Shown one piece after another: positions 42,489 to 51,424 of a stretch of DNA of 64,000 nucleotides. How positions within the stretch are numbered: position 1 is the stretch's first letter; each line of letters starts with the position of its first letter. The position numbers were made by a program, and so were the translations under genes. The notes beneath the pieces are model-generated. The model was not told the DNA's origin, ran no database searches, and saw only the letters and a list, made by a program, of their open reading frames with translations. The DNA comes from Streptomyces flaveus (GTDB lineage: Bacteria > Actinomycetota > Actinomycetes > Streptomycetales > Streptomycetaceae): assembly GCF_014647675.1 (NCBI RefSeq), contig NZ_BMPQ01000003.1:508373-572372 (forward strand). The letters are read 5' to 3'.

Positions 42489-43067
42489 GTGACGGTCAAC
42501 ATGACCAAGGGTCAGGCCATCAGTCTGCAGAAGAACGACGGAGGCACCCTGACCGCGGTGCGCATGGGGCTCGGCTGGCAGGCGGCCCCGCGCCGCGGCC
42601 TGTTCGGCTCGCGCACCCGGGAGATCGACCTCGACGCCTCGGCCGTGCTCTTCGCGGACAAGCAGCCGGTCGACGTGGTGTTCTTCCGTCACCTCGTCAG
42701 CGACGACGGCTCCGTGCGGCACACCGGAGACAACCTCGTCGGCGGTGTCGGCCAGGGCGGCGACGACGAGGCGATCCTCGTCGACCTCGCGCGTATCCCG
42801 GTCCACATCGACCAGATCGTCTTCACCGTGAACTCCTTCACGGGCCAGACGTTCCAGGAGGTGCAGGACGCGTTCTGCCGACTGGTCGACGAGACCAACG
42901 GCCAGGAACTCGCCCGCTACACACTGGCGGGCGGCGGCCAGTACACGGCACAGATCATGGCGAAGGTGCACCGCGCGGGCCCGGGCTGGCAGATGACCGC
43001 TCTCGGTACGCCGGCCAACGGTCGTACCTTCCAGGACCTGATGCCGGCGATCCTGCCGCATCTGTAG
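42489..43067 (+). CDS. TerD-family stress protein
   Basis: This encodes 192 residues. The TerD/CABP fold shows MTKGQAISLQKNDGGTLTAVRMGLGW, EIDLDASAVLF, DNLVGGVGQGGDDEAILVDLARIP and FTVNSFTGQTFQEVQDAFCRLVD. The acidic loops (DxDAS, GDDE) are the Ca2+ sites of the family. TerD proteins are cytosolic and belong to stress systems of unclear chemistry. GTG follows GAGGGGA. The uvrB promoter type is repeated upstream, and the fused TerD protein follows after 42 nt. Confidence 0.85.
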   Translation: MTVNMTKGQAISLQKNDGGTLTAVRMGLGWQAAPRRGLFGSRTREIDLDASAVLFADKQPVDVVFFRHLVSDDGSVRHTGDNLVGGVGQGGDDEAILVDLARIPVHIDQIVFTVNSFTGQTFQEVQDAFCRLVDETNGQELARYTLAGGGQYTAQIMAKVHRAGPGWQMTALGTPANGRTFQDLMPAILPHL

Positions 43068-43109
43068 GCAGCCCGGCGCAGACGAAACGAGAACGAGGGG
43101 GAGAAGGCG

Positions 43110-45089
43110 ATGACGGCCGAGCTGGTGCGGGGACAGAACCATCCGCTGCCCCAAGCCCGACTCGAGATCCGGGTGTCGGCCGGCAAGCCGATCGTGGCGG
43201 GAGCCACGCTCAGCGACGAGAACGGCAAGGTGCAAGGCGTCGAGTGGGTGGCCCACCCGGGCTCGCCCACTCTGCCCGGCCTCGAGGTCTCCAAGCAGGC
43301 GGCGGCCGACCACCGTCTCGCCTTCGACCTGGACGCCCTGACAGAGGCCGTGCACCGGGTCAGTGTGCTGCTCGCACTGCCGTCCGGAGTCGGGGGCCCG
43401 GTCCAGTTCGGTTCCGTCGCCGCTCCTTTCGTGGCGGTCACCGGACTCGACGGTTCCGAGATCGCCAGCTACACGATCACGGGTCTCGACGCCGAGGCGG
43501 CCGTCGTCGCTCTCGAGCTGTACCGCAGGCAGGGTGCCTGGAAGGTGCGCGCGGTCGGCCAGGGGTACGCGGGCGGCCTCGCCGAACTCCTCGCCGACCA
43601 GGGCCTGGTCCAGGCACCCCAGCTCGCGCACGACATCAACGAGGCGGTGGTTCAGGGCCTGGCACGTTCGGTGGCCGCGCCTCCGCCGCGCCCGGCCGAC
43701 GGCGACCGCTCCCGGCACGCCGCGACATCGGCGCTGGGTTCCGACCAGGGTGGGCCCATCCCTCAGGGCGCCACCAGTCACGTACCGCCGCAGGCCGGCT
43801 ATCCCGAAGGACCCGCTCAGACAGATCCGTCCGCCACCACGCAGCCTTCCATGCCGGGAGCCGGTGGTCCGGTCAACTACAGTCACCCCGGCCGACAGGC
43901 CGCCGCGCCTCCGTCGCCCCCGCCGACCGCGCCACCGGCCCAGCCCGGACAGCCCGCGCAGCCCGTCGCGGGTGACGCGACCGGCTGGTCCATGGAGGAG
44001 CGGCTCTACAACCAGGTGTGGGGCATGTTCGAGGATCTGGCCCGCACCATGGCCGCCTATCGCAGCGCCGTCGACTTCGCCGACTCGCGTATGGAACAGG
44101 AGCTCGACAAGGTCCTGTCCGACCCGCGCAGCCGCATAGGCGGACAGGCGGATGCCGCGCGCGAGACGGCCCGCGCCAAGCACTCCCAGCTCGTCGATCA
44201 GGCCAGGGCCGCGCTCGACCGTGACCTCGCCCAGCTCAGCGCCGAATCCGAGGTCGTCGAGCCTGCGCTGCCTCCGGCGTTCGCGCGCTGGGACAGCCCC
44301 GTCTGGCAGGGTTACCGCGTGCCTATGGAGATCCCCATGGCCCTGCGCCTGGGCGACCTCCAGCTGCCCGAGAGCTCCGGCCTGAGCATCCCGATGCTGG
44401 TGCGACTGCCGCTGGAGCGCGGCTTGTGGATCGACAGCGGCCGCGCCGGATCCCTCGACGGCTCGCTCGCCGACTCCGACGAGCTGCGCCGCCTCGCCAT
44501 GGACACAGCAGTGGCGCATGCCGCCCGGCTGCTCGCCGTCTACCCGGCGGGCGAGTACACGGTGCACGTCATCGACCCGGCGGGTTCCGGCGCCTCGGCG
44601 CTCACGCCGCTCGTGCAGACCGGTGTGCTCCACACTCCGCCCGCCGTCGGCGCCGCGGGCGTGAACGACGTCCTGGCCAGGCTCACCCAGCGCGTCGACC
44701 TGGTGCAGATGGCGATCCGCGCAGGCGCGGCCGACTCACTCCCGCCCGACCTCGACACGGCCGAGCAGCTGCTGATCGTCAACGACTTCCCGCACGGTTT
44801 CGACGACCGCGCGGTGACCCAGCTGCGCTACCTCGCGGACGAAGGCCCGGCCGTCGGCGTCCACCTCATGCTGGTCGCCGACCGGGAGGACGCCGCCGCC
44901 TACGGACCGCTGCTCGACCCGCTCTGGCGCTCCCTCCTGCGCCTCACCCCGGTGCCCGACGACCACCTCGCCGATCCCTGGGTCGGGCACGCGTGGACGT
45001 ACGAGCCCTCACTCGTACCGCCCGGCAGCCAGGTGCTCCAGCACGTCCTCACTCAGGTCGCGGCAGCCCGCCGCGCCTGGAAGCGCTGA
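43110..45089 (+). CDS. TerD-domain protein fused to a large C-terminal domain (FtsK-like without Walker A)
   Basis: This encodes 659 residues. The N-terminal 175 form a TerD domain (VSAGKPIVAGATLSDENGKVQGVEWVAHP..AFDLDALTEAVHRV). A Pro-rich linker spans about 195-295, and a helical segment covers 300-390. The C-terminal part (about 395-659) has the strand order of an FtsK/SpoIIIE-type domain (LRLGDLQLPE, MLVRLPLERGLWIDSG, YTVHVIDPAGSGASAL, LLIVNDFPHGFDDRAVTQLRYLADEGPAVGVHLMLVAD). It has no GxxxxGKS, so it should not hydrolyse ATP in the usual way. The FtsK resemblance is my reading of the pattern. Confidence 0.7.
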   Translation: MTAELVRGQNHPLPQARLEIRVSAGKPIVAGATLSDENGKVQGVEWVAHPGSPTLPGLEVSKQAAADHRLAFDLDALTEAVHRVSVLLALPSGVGGPVQFGSVAAPFVAVTGLDGSEIASYTITGLDAEAAVVALELYRRQGAWKVRAVGQGYAGGLAELLADQGLVQAPQLAHDINEAVVQGLARSVAAPPPRPADGDRSRHAATSALGSDQGGPIPQGATSHVPPQAGYPEGPAQTDPSATTQPSMPGAGGPVNYSHPGRQAAAPPSPPPTAPPAQPGQPAQPVAGDATGWSMEERLYNQVWGMFEDLARTMAAYRSAVDFADSRMEQELDKVLSDPRSRIGGQADAARETARAKHSQLVDQARAALDRDLAQLSAESEVVEPALPPAFARWDSPVWQGYRVPMEIPMALRLGDLQLPESSGLSIPMLVRLPLERGLWIDSGRAGSLDGSLADSDELRRLAMDTAVAHAARLLAVYPAGEYTVHVIDPAGSGASALTPLVQTGVLHTPPAVGAAGVNDVLARLTQRVDLVQMAIRAGAADSLPPDLDTAEQLLIVNDFPHGFDDRAVTQLRYLADEGPAVGVHLMLVADREDAAAYGPLLDPLWRSLLRLTPVPDDHLADPWVGHAWTYEPSLVPPGSQVLQHVLTQVAAARRAWKR

Positions 45090-45228
45090 CGCTCCGCGGA
45101 GTCCGTCGCCTGCCCGTCGTATGCCGTCTCACGCGTCGTCCCAAGACTTCGTCAACCCATCTGACCAGGGTATTTGGCCTTTCCTTTGCCAATCTCTTTA
45201 CCAATCCTTGGTGATTGGGGTACCGTAG

Positions 45229-45403
45229 TTCGTGCGGAGGGGAGTACTCCCTACCTACTGCGGCGTACCCGTCAATACGGATCTGGCCAGATCCCGGGGC
45301 GTCGGCCCGAAGGCTCCAGGCGTCTCATGCGCCCCAGGGGTCCGGGTGGAAGAGACCTCCGGCAGCGACGACGCTGACATTTGCCGTTACGTACTGCCGG
45401 AGG
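45229..45403 (+). promoter_or_regulatory. yybP-ykoY manganese riboswitch upstream of terC
   Basis: The 5' side contains GGGGAGTA (45239-45246), the conserved L1 sequence, and the 3' side contains CGCTGACAT (45372-45380), the L3 sequence. Both sides are known Mn2+ ligands in this RNA. A 10-bp stem CCTCCGGCAG/CTGCCGGAGG (45356-45365 with 45394-45403) places the terC ribosome binding site GGAGG in its 3' strand. That suggests translational control. A -10-like TACCGT is at 45221-45226. The rest of 45090-45220 shows only small repeats. Confidence 0.8.
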
Positions 45404-45407
45404 CGCA

Positions 45408-46409
45408 GTGGATGTTTCGACGACCCTTTGGGTCCTGACCATCGTGGGCCTTGTCGCCCTCATCGCGGTCGACTTCTTCATCGGCCGTAAACCCCACGAC
45501 GTATCGATCAAGGAAGCCGGAATCTGGACCATCGTCTGGATCGTCCTGGCCGTACTGTTCGGACTCGGACTGCTCGTCTTCGGCGGCGGACAGCCGTCAG
45601 GCGAGTTCTTCGCGGGCTACATCACCGAGAAATCGCTAAGCGTCGACAACCTCTTCGTCTTCGTCCTGATCATGGCGAAGTTCTCGGTGCCCTCGCAGTA
45701 CCAGCAGCGGGTGCTGATGGTCGGTGTGCTGATAGCCCTCGTGCTCCGTGCGATCTTCATCGCCGCGGGCGCCGCGATCCTCTCCAGCTTCGCCTGGGTC
45801 TTCTACATCTTCGGCGCCTTCCTGATCTACACCGCCTGGAAGCTGATCCAGGAGGCCAGGGCCGACGAGCCCGAGGAAGAGTACGAGGAGAACAGGCTGC
45901 TCAAGGCCGTCGAGAAGCGCTTCGGTGTCGCCGACCGCTACCACGGCACCAAGCTGTGGATCGAGCAGAACGGCAAGCGGGTCATGACGCCGATGCTCGT
46001 CGTCATGCTGGCGATCGGCACCACGGACGTTCTCTTCGCCCTCGACTCGATCCCTGCGATCTTCGGCCTGACCCAGGATCCGTACATCGTGTTCACGGCC
46101 AACGCGTTCGCGCTGATGGGTCTGCGACAGCTGTACTTCCTCATCGGCGGTCTGCTCAAGAAGCTGGTCCACCTCAGCTACGGCCTGTCGGTCATCCTCG
46201 GCTTCATCGGCGTGAAGCTGGTGCTGCACGCGCTGCACGAGTCCGGGGTCCACGTCCCGGAGATCTCCATCCCGGTCTCCCTCGGTGTGATCTGCGCGGT
46301 CCTGATCGTCACCACGATCACCAGCCTGATGGCCTCCAAGAAGCAGGCGGCGGCCGAGGCGGCGCAGAAGGAGACCGAAGGCACTTCGAAGGACAGCATC
46401 GAGGCCTGA
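45408..46409 (+). CDS. TerC-family membrane protein, probable metal exporter
   Basis: This encodes 333 residues with about nine hydrophobic segments. The TerC signatures are SLSVDNLFVFVLIMAKF and GTTDVLFALDSIPAIFGLTQDPYIVFTANAFALMGLRQLYF, with acidic residues inside the membrane. Alx/TerC relatives export Mn2+, which fits the manganese riboswitch at 45229-45403. The GTG at 45408 is at the right distance from GGAGG. It is encoded downstream of two TerD proteins but has its own promoter region. Confidence 0.85.
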   Translation: MDVSTTLWVLTIVGLVALIAVDFFIGRKPHDVSIKEAGIWTIVWIVLAVLFGLGLLVFGGGQPSGEFFAGYITEKSLSVDNLFVFVLIMAKFSVPSQYQQRVLMVGVLIALVLRAIFIAAGAAILSSFAWVFYIFGAFLIYTAWKLIQEARADEPEEEYEENRLLKAVEKRFGVADRYHGTKLWIEQNGKRVMTPMLVVMLAIGTTDVLFALDSIPAIFGLTQDPYIVFTANAFALMGLRQLYFLIGGLLKKLVHLSYGLSVILGFIGVKLVLHALHESGVHVPEISIPVSLGVICAVLIVTTITSLMASKKQAAAEAAQKETEGTSKDSIEA

Positions 46410-46436
46410 CAGCCGCGGACGCAGGAACAACCAGCA

Positions 46437-46477
46437 CCGGGAGCGGCGTTCGGCGCATTGCCGACCACCGCTCCCGG
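46437..46477. terminator. Long hairpin between terC and MFS gene
   Basis: CCGGGAGCGG and CCGCTCCCGG form an outer 10-bp stem. An inner TCGGC/GCCGA stem continues it. It ends terC and the convergent MFS gene. Confidence 0.8.
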
Positions 46478-46496
46478 CGTTGTCATCCCGCGGCTT

Positions 46497-47798
46497 TCAG
46501 CCCGCGGTGGCCTCGGCCGCGACCACGCGCACCGGTCGTGTCTCCGGCAGCAGTGCGAAGCACCCCAGGCTCAGCAGTGCGATTCCCGTCAGATACGCGG
46601 CCACGCCCCAGGGAACGCGTTCACCTTGGGCCGCCGCCGTCGCCACGATCGGCGTGAGCGCGCCGCCGAGCACCCCGCCGAGGTTGTAGCCCACGGCGGC
46701 GCCCGTGCAGCGCACGCGGGGCTCGTACAACTCCGGGAGATACGCGGCGACCACCGCGAACATGGTGATGAACGCGAGCATCGCCACCAGGAAGCCGAGG
46801 AACATCAGCAGGGGTTCGCCGGTCGACAGGAGGGCGACCATCGGGAACATCCAGAGCGCGGCGGCCGCGCAGCCGATCAGGCACAGCGGCCGTCGGCCGT
46901 AGCGGTCGCCGAGGAGCGCGACCACGGGCGTCAGCGCGCCCTTCACGATCACGGCGGCCATGATGCAGGCGAGCATGACGGTACGGCTCACCCCGAGCCG
47001 TTCGGTCGCGTAGGCGAGGGACCAGGTCGTCACCGCGTAGAACACGGCGTACCCGATGGCGAGCGCCCCCGCCGTCAGCAGCAACAGCCGCCAATGACCG
47101 CGCAGCACTTCGGCGAGCGGCACGCGCGCGTGGTCGTCGATACCGAGGAACTGAGGGCTCTCGGCGAGCGAGGAGCGCAGCCACAGCCCCGCCACGGCCA
47201 GCACCCCCGCCGCCCAGAACGGCACCCGCCACCCCCAGGCCGCGAACTGCGCTTCCGACAGCGTCGCCGACAGCACCAGCACCACCCCGTTGGCCAGCAC
47301 GAACCCCACCGCCGGACCGATCTGCGGGAAACTCGACCACAGCCCGCGCCGCTCGGCGGGCGCGTGCTCCGCAGTCAGCAGCACCGCTCCACCCCATTCC
47401 CCGCCGAGCCCGAGCCCCTGCAGAAAACGCAGCACAAGAAGGAGCACCGGAGCGGTCACACCGATCGCGTCGTACGTCGGTACGCAGCCGACCGCGACAG
47501 TCGCGGCGCCCGTCAGCAACAAGGAGACGACGAGAACGGGCCGCCGTCCGTGCCGGTCCCCGATGTGTCCGAACAGCACCGATCCCAGGGGCCGCGCCAC
47601 GAAGCCGACGCCGAAGGTCGCGAAGGCCGCGAGCGTGCCCGCCACCGGCGAGAACGTCGGGAAGAACAGAGGGCCCAGGACGAGCGCGGCCGCCGTCCCG
47701 TAGATGAAGAAGTCGTAGAACTCGATCGCGGTCCCGGCGAGCGAGGCAGCCGCGAGCCGCAGCATGGAGGGTGTCCTTACGGAGCGTACTTCGTGCAT
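46497..47798 (-). CDS. MFS transporter of the metabolite:H+ symporter (ShiA/ProP) group
   Basis: This encodes 433 residues with 12 hydrophobic segments. The group signature is AASLAGTAIEFYDFFIYGTAAALVLGPLFFP, with the short Asp motif. HIGDRHGRRPVLV and LQGLGLGGEWGGAVLLTAEHAP follow. These import organic acids, shikimate or betaine with protons. Here the substrate is unknown. Its promoter lies toward 47820. Confidence 0.85.
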   Translation of the reverse strand: MHEVRSVRTPSMLRLAAASLAGTAIEFYDFFIYGTAAALVLGPLFFPTFSPVAGTLAAFATFGVGFVARPLGSVLFGHIGDRHGRRPVLVVSLLLTGAATVAVGCVPTYDAIGVTAPVLLLVLRFLQGLGLGGEWGGAVLLTAEHAPAERRGLWSSFPQIGPAVGFVLANGVVLVLSATLSEAQFAAWGWRVPFWAAGVLAVAGLWLRSSLAESPQFLGIDDHARVPLAEVLRGHWRLLLLTAGALAIGYAVFYAVTTWSLAYATERLGVSRTVMLACIMAAVIVKGALTPVVALLGDRYGRRPLCLIGCAAAALWMFPMVALLSTGEPLLMFLGFLVAMLAFITMFAVVAAYLPELYEPRVRCTGAAVGYNLGGVLGGALTPIVATAAAQGERVPWGVAAYLTGIALLSLGCFALLPETRPVRVVAAEATAG

Positions 47799-47858
47799 GC
47801 CGCGTCAACTACCCACCGTGACGAGTGGTTACGGGGGCGTGCGGGGGCTCATGCAGCG

Positions 47859-47898
47859 TCAATACACCACAGCGATGCTCAATACACCACAGTGATAC
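47859..47898. repeat. Two tandem 20-nt copies at the LD-carboxypeptidase stop
   Basis: TCAATACACCACAGCGATGC (47859-47878) and TCAATACACCACAGTGATAC (47879-47898) differ at two positions. The second includes the stop codon and last codons of the minus-strand gene. Confidence 0.85.
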
Positions 47899-48925
47899 GC
47901 CGAGCCGGGCCGTCCACGCGGATCACGCCCCCGTAGGGAATGACCAGTTGCGGATCGGTGTGACCGAAGTCCACATCGAGGACGACCATCATGTCCTGGG
48001 CGTACATGTCCACCGCCCGGAGCACCGCCTCGCGCTGCTCGCGCGCGTAACGGGCCTTCGCCTCCGGGGCGTTGGGCTTCTCGAAGGACCATGTCTTGGG
48101 GCGACCCATCAGGAGCGCGGGGAAGCGGCCGAGCAGTCCGCGCTCGCCCATGCTCCGCAGGATCCAGAAGACGTCGTTGGCACTCGGCATGTCCTCGGAG
48201 GTCTCCAGAAGCAGCACACAGCCGTCGTACACGGAGGGATCGCGGGCGATCTCGCGGTCCGCCATCAGCAGCCAGGACAGGATCTCGATGTTGCCGCCCC
48301 AGGAGCGCGCCTCGACCACCCGCTCCGGGCGGTGCCAGGCCCAGCCGCCACCGGGCTCGGTCGGCGGTTCGGAGATGAAGGTCTCCGGGGAGTCCCATGG
48401 CAGGTCGATGTCACGGAAACGCTCGGCGGGCTTGAGCTCGTACTCGCCGGAGGTGAAGAGCGCGGCCCGCAGCGACTCCGCGGTCAGTGGGTGCATGGCG
48501 CCCGGCCGGCCGAGTTCGCACATCACGCTCGCGCCGTGATAGGCGACGATCCCGGTGTGGTGCAGATACGCGAGCAGGTTCGTGTTGTCGCTCATGCCGA
48601 AGAACGGCTTCGGGTTCGCGCGGATCAACTCCCGGTCCAGCAGCGGCAGCACGGTGATCTGGTCGTCGCCGCCGATCGACGCGATGACCGCCTTGACCGT
48701 CGGATCGGCGAACGCCGCGTGGATGTCGTCGGCCCGCGCCTGAGGTGTCGCGTCCATCGTGCGGGTGGCCGGGTACTCGACCGGTTCGAGGCCGTACTCC
48801 TTGCGCAGCCGCTCCAGGCCCAGCTCGTAGGGGAGTGGGAAGAGGCCCGGGAGTCCCGCGGACGGTGAGATGACGGCGATCCGGTCGCCGGGCGACGGCT
48901 TGGGCGGATAGGTAAGGGGCGTCAT
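47879..48925 (-). CDS. S66-family LD-carboxypeptidase/MccF-like protein
   Basis: This encodes 348 residues. GDRIAVISPSAGLPG starts the fold, and the nucleophile Ser is in FFGMSDNTNLLAYL. VLLLETSEDMPS carries the catalytic Glu. DVDFGHTDPQLVIPYGG carries the His. The family splits L,D-peptide bonds in murein recycling or peptide-nucleotide antibiotics (microcin C immunity). The ATG at 48925 is used. An in-frame ATG at 48961 is less likely. Confidence 0.8.
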   Translation of the reverse strand: MTPLTYPPKPSPGDRIAVISPSAGLPGLFPLPYELGLERLRKEYGLEPVEYPATRTMDATPQARADDIHAAFADPTVKAVIASIGGDDQITVLPLLDRELIRANPKPFFGMSDNTNLLAYLHHTGIVAYHGASVMCELGRPGAMHPLTAESLRAALFTSGEYELKPAERFRDIDLPWDSPETFISEPPTEPGGGWAWHRPERVVEARSWGGNIEILSWLLMADREIARDPSVYDGCVLLLETSEDMPSANDVFWILRSMGERGLLGRFPALLMGRPKTWSFEKPNAPEAKARYAREQREAVLRAVDMYAQDMMVVLDVDFGHTDPQLVIPYGGVIRVDGPARRITVVY

Positions 48926-49038
48926 GACCGGAGCGTACGAGCCGTCCCCGCCCCGGCGCACCGTGATAAACCGAGTCTGAGCAGCAGACCTGAACGGCGC
49001 CCTCGGGCGACGGCTCAGCCGACAGGACCGGAGGAACA

Positions 49039-49512
49039 GTGCCCCGCACCCTCGCCAACGCCCCGATCATGATCCTCAACGGCCCCAACCTGAACCTCCT
49101 GGGGCAGCGCCAGCCGGAGATCTACGGCTCCGACACGCTCGCCGACGTCGAGGGAATGTGCGCCAAGGCGGCAGCCACGTACGGCGGCACCGTGGACTTC
49201 CGCCAGTCCAACCACGAGGGCGAACTGGTCGACTGGATCCACGTGGCACGCCAGAACCATGTCGGCATTGTGATCAACCCCGGTGCCTACTCGCACACCT
49301 CCGTCGCGATCCTGGACGCCCTCAACACCTGTGACGGCATGCCCGTGTTGGAGGTCCACATCTCCAACATCCACAAGCGCGAGGAGTTCCGGCACCACTC
49401 GTACGTCTCGCTCCGCGCCGACGGGGTCATCGCGGGCTGCGGCGTGCAGGGATACGTGTTCGGGGTGGAGCGGGTCGCGGCGCTGGCGGGCGCGGGGCAA
49501 GCGGACGCGTGA
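49039..49512 (+). CDS. aroQ: 3-dehydroquinate dehydratase, type II
   Basis: This encodes 157 residues. It catalyses the third step of the shikimate pathway (3-dehydroquinate to 3-dehydroshikimate) as a dodecamer. Signatures are [19 protein letters not shown] with the catalytic Tyr, [33 protein letters not shown] and [14 protein letters not shown] follows AGGAACA. The gene is monocistronic. Confidence 0.95.
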   Translation: MPRTLANAPIMILNGPNLNLLGQRQPEIYGSDTLADVEGMCAKAAATYGGTVDFRQSNHEGELVDWIHVARQNHVGIVINPGAYSHTSVAILDALNTCDGMPVLEVHISNIHKREEFRHHSYVSLRADGVIAGCGVQGYVFGVERVAALAGAGQADA

Positions 49513-49884
49513 CCTCTGGACTCGCTGAGCACCGGAGTCGGCGGACGCCACGGTGGTGGCCGGCCGCCGGACGTCGACCGGCCGCCGCCGTGGTGGGCCG
49601 CCGGCCCGAGGGCGGGGATCGGTTGGCCGGCGGCCCCTCCGCTCAGGAGCCGTCTTCCTGCGCGGGCTGCTTCCAGTGGACCGCGCGGTCTCGTGCGCCG
49701 GGAGCGCGTGCGTGACACCGGCGCGTGCGTTCGGTTCACACGGGGCGCGCGACGGCGCGCGCCCGCGAAACGCGCGTCCTCGTCCGCCGTGCCACCAACG
49801 CCAACGCGCGCCCGGCGTCAGACGGTTCGCCAACCCACGCCTGGCGCTGAGCAGTTCACCAACTCACTGTCGACGCCGCACAGT
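49513..49884. other. 372-nt non-coding interval with hairpins
   Basis: No gene is seen. GGGCGCGCG/CGCGCGCCC (49743-49751 with 49756-49764) forms a 9-bp hairpin. A nested GGCCGG/CCGGCC inverted repeat lies around 49550-49600. The end of the interval holds the degenerate 29-nt tandem repeat. Confidence 0.6.
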
Positions 49885-49911
49885 TCACCAGCCCCGTGCG
49901 TGCCACTCCGG
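49825..49911. repeat. Degenerate 29-nt tandem repeat over the MBL gene stop
   Basis: GTTCGCCAACCC (49825), GTTCACCAACTC (49854) and GTTCACCAGCCC (49883) recur at exact 29-nt spacing. The third contains the stop codon of the minus-strand gene. The rest of each unit has diverged. Confidence 0.6.
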
Positions 49912-50541
49912 CAGATGCGGCCGCTCCGCGCCCAGCGTCGTGTCGTTGCCGTGCCCCGGGTAGACCCACGTCTCGTCCGGGAGCGCATCGAAGATCTTCG
50001 TCTCGACATCGTGGATCAGACTGGCGAACGCCTTTGGATCCTTACGGGTGTTGCCGACACCACCCGGGAAAAGACAGTCACCCGTGAACACATGAGGATG
50101 CCCATGCGGATCGTCGTAGACGAGCGCGATCGAGCCGGGCGTGTGTCCCACCAGATGGCGCGCGGTCAGCTCCACGCGCCCCACCCGGATCGTGTCGCCG
50201 TCGTCGACCAGGACATCGGTCGGTACGGGAATGCCCTCGGCGTCGTCCCGACCCGCGTACGTACGCGCGCCCGTGGCCGCCACGACCTCCGCGAGCGCCT
50301 GCCAATGGTCGCCGTGCTGGTGGGTGGTTACCACGGATGCGATGCCGTCGGCGCCGATCAGCGTGAGCAGCGTCCCGGCGTCGTTGGCCGCGTCGATCAG
50401 CAGTTGCTCGTCCGTGGCCCGGCAGCGCAGCAGATAGGCGTTGTTGTCCATCGGGCCGACCGCGACCTTGGAGATCATCAGGTCCTGCAACTCGTGCACA
50501 TCCGCAGGGCCGCCGACCTTCACCGTTCCGCTGTACGTCAT
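49885..50541 (-). CDS. MBL-fold metallo-hydrolase (glyoxalase II-like)
   Basis: This encodes 218 residues. The binuclear metal site is TTHQHGDHWQAL. The other ligands are in LVGHTPGSIAL, FTGDCLFPGG and VYPGHGNDT. The family hydrolyses thioesters, such as S-lactoylglutathione in other bacteria; in a mycothiol organism the thiol would differ. It is transcribed after the mycothiol-dependent gene on the same strand (10 nt apart), so the two may share a detoxification role. Confidence 0.85.
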   Translation of the reverse strand: MTYSGTVKVGGPADVHELQDLMISKVAVGPMDNNAYLLRCRATDEQLLIDAANDAGTLLTLIGADGIASVVTTHQHGDHWQALAEVVAATGARTYAGRDDAEGIPVPTDVLVDDGDTIRVGRVELTARHLVGHTPGSIALVYDDPHGHPHVFTGDCLFPGGVGNTRKDPKAFASLIHDVETKIFDALPDETWVYPGHGNDTTLGAERPHLPEWHARGW

Positions 50542-50551
50542 GTTCCTCAGC

Positions 50552-51280
50552 CTATAGCGGGGGGAGTGCGGGGAGCGGTCCGCCGTCGGTGCTCAGTGCG
50601 GAACCGTCGCGGCGGCCGCAGAGCCAGCCGAGGAGGTCCGCCTGACGGCCGCTGACCGTGAGCCCGGGAAGGGGTGGCATGTAGCCGCTCTGGATCTGCT
50701 CCTGGGAGACGGACTCGACGGCTCCGGTGGGAATCATGCGGCCGTCGTCCTGCTTGATCAACAGGGCCGGTACGTCGGAGTGGCCCCGGAAGCGCTCGGC
50801 GAGGAAGTTGATCTCCCGCTGAGTGAATTCCTCGGAAAGGTCCTCCAGCTCGTACCCGATCCCCAGATCCACGTGATGCAGCTCCACCTCGACCCATCGC
50901 CGGAACGGCACCCGGGATGCCGCGTCGGTGACCCCGTTGCGCAGTTCCACCGTGCGGGACCAGTCCGCGGGCGCGGCGCCCGTCGCCTGGAAGCGGGCCG
51001 CGCTTTTGCGTACGTCGGCCAGCTGGACGTCCAGCGGCCGTGGCGCGTCCCGCTCGATGTCGGTGTCGCGGGCGTCCGCGGAGGCGTACATGGGGCGCCC
51101 TTCGAGGACGTTGACGAGAGCGTCCGCGTTGCGGGCGAGGTGGGCCAGGACATGGCCGCGGCTCCAGCCGGGCAGCCGTGACGGCTCGGCCACGGAGGCG
51201 TTGTCGAGTTTGGTCGCTGCGGTGAGCAGCCGTTCGGTCGCGTCACGTACTGACGCCAGGTCGCGCACATGATCGTTCAT
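50552..51280 (-). CDS. Maleylpyruvate isomerase-family mycothiol-dependent enzyme
   Basis: This encodes 242 residues. The DinB-like four-helix N-terminal part has LPGWSRGHVLAHLARNADAL with the first metal His. EVELHHVDLGIGYELEDL carries the other two. These enzymes bind mycothiol and a divalent metal to isomerise or conjugate electrophiles. The ATG at 51280 is chosen and the open frame upstream is ignored. It is co-directional with the MBL hydrolase. Confidence 0.85.
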   Translation of the reverse strand: MNDHVRDLASVRDATERLLTAATKLDNASVAEPSRLPGWSRGHVLAHLARNADALVNVLEGRPMYASADARDTDIERDAPRPLDVQLADVRKSAARFQATGAAPADWSRTVELRNGVTDAASRVPFRRWVEVELHHVDLGIGYELEDLSEEFTQREINFLAERFRGHSDVPALLIKQDDGRMIPTGAVESVSQEQIQSGYMPPLPGLTVSGRQADLLGWLCGRRDGSALSTDGGPLPALPPL

Positions 51281-51424
51281 GTCAACGACCCTAGCTTCGC
51301 CACACGTTCGGGTGAAGGTGGTGGACCACCCCTGCAAATCGAATGCGCGTGCTATAGGCTCAGGCGCGGCGTCGGGCATGCTGGATGGCCCGGGATTGTT
51401 ACCAACCGGGGAAACCAACCGGCG

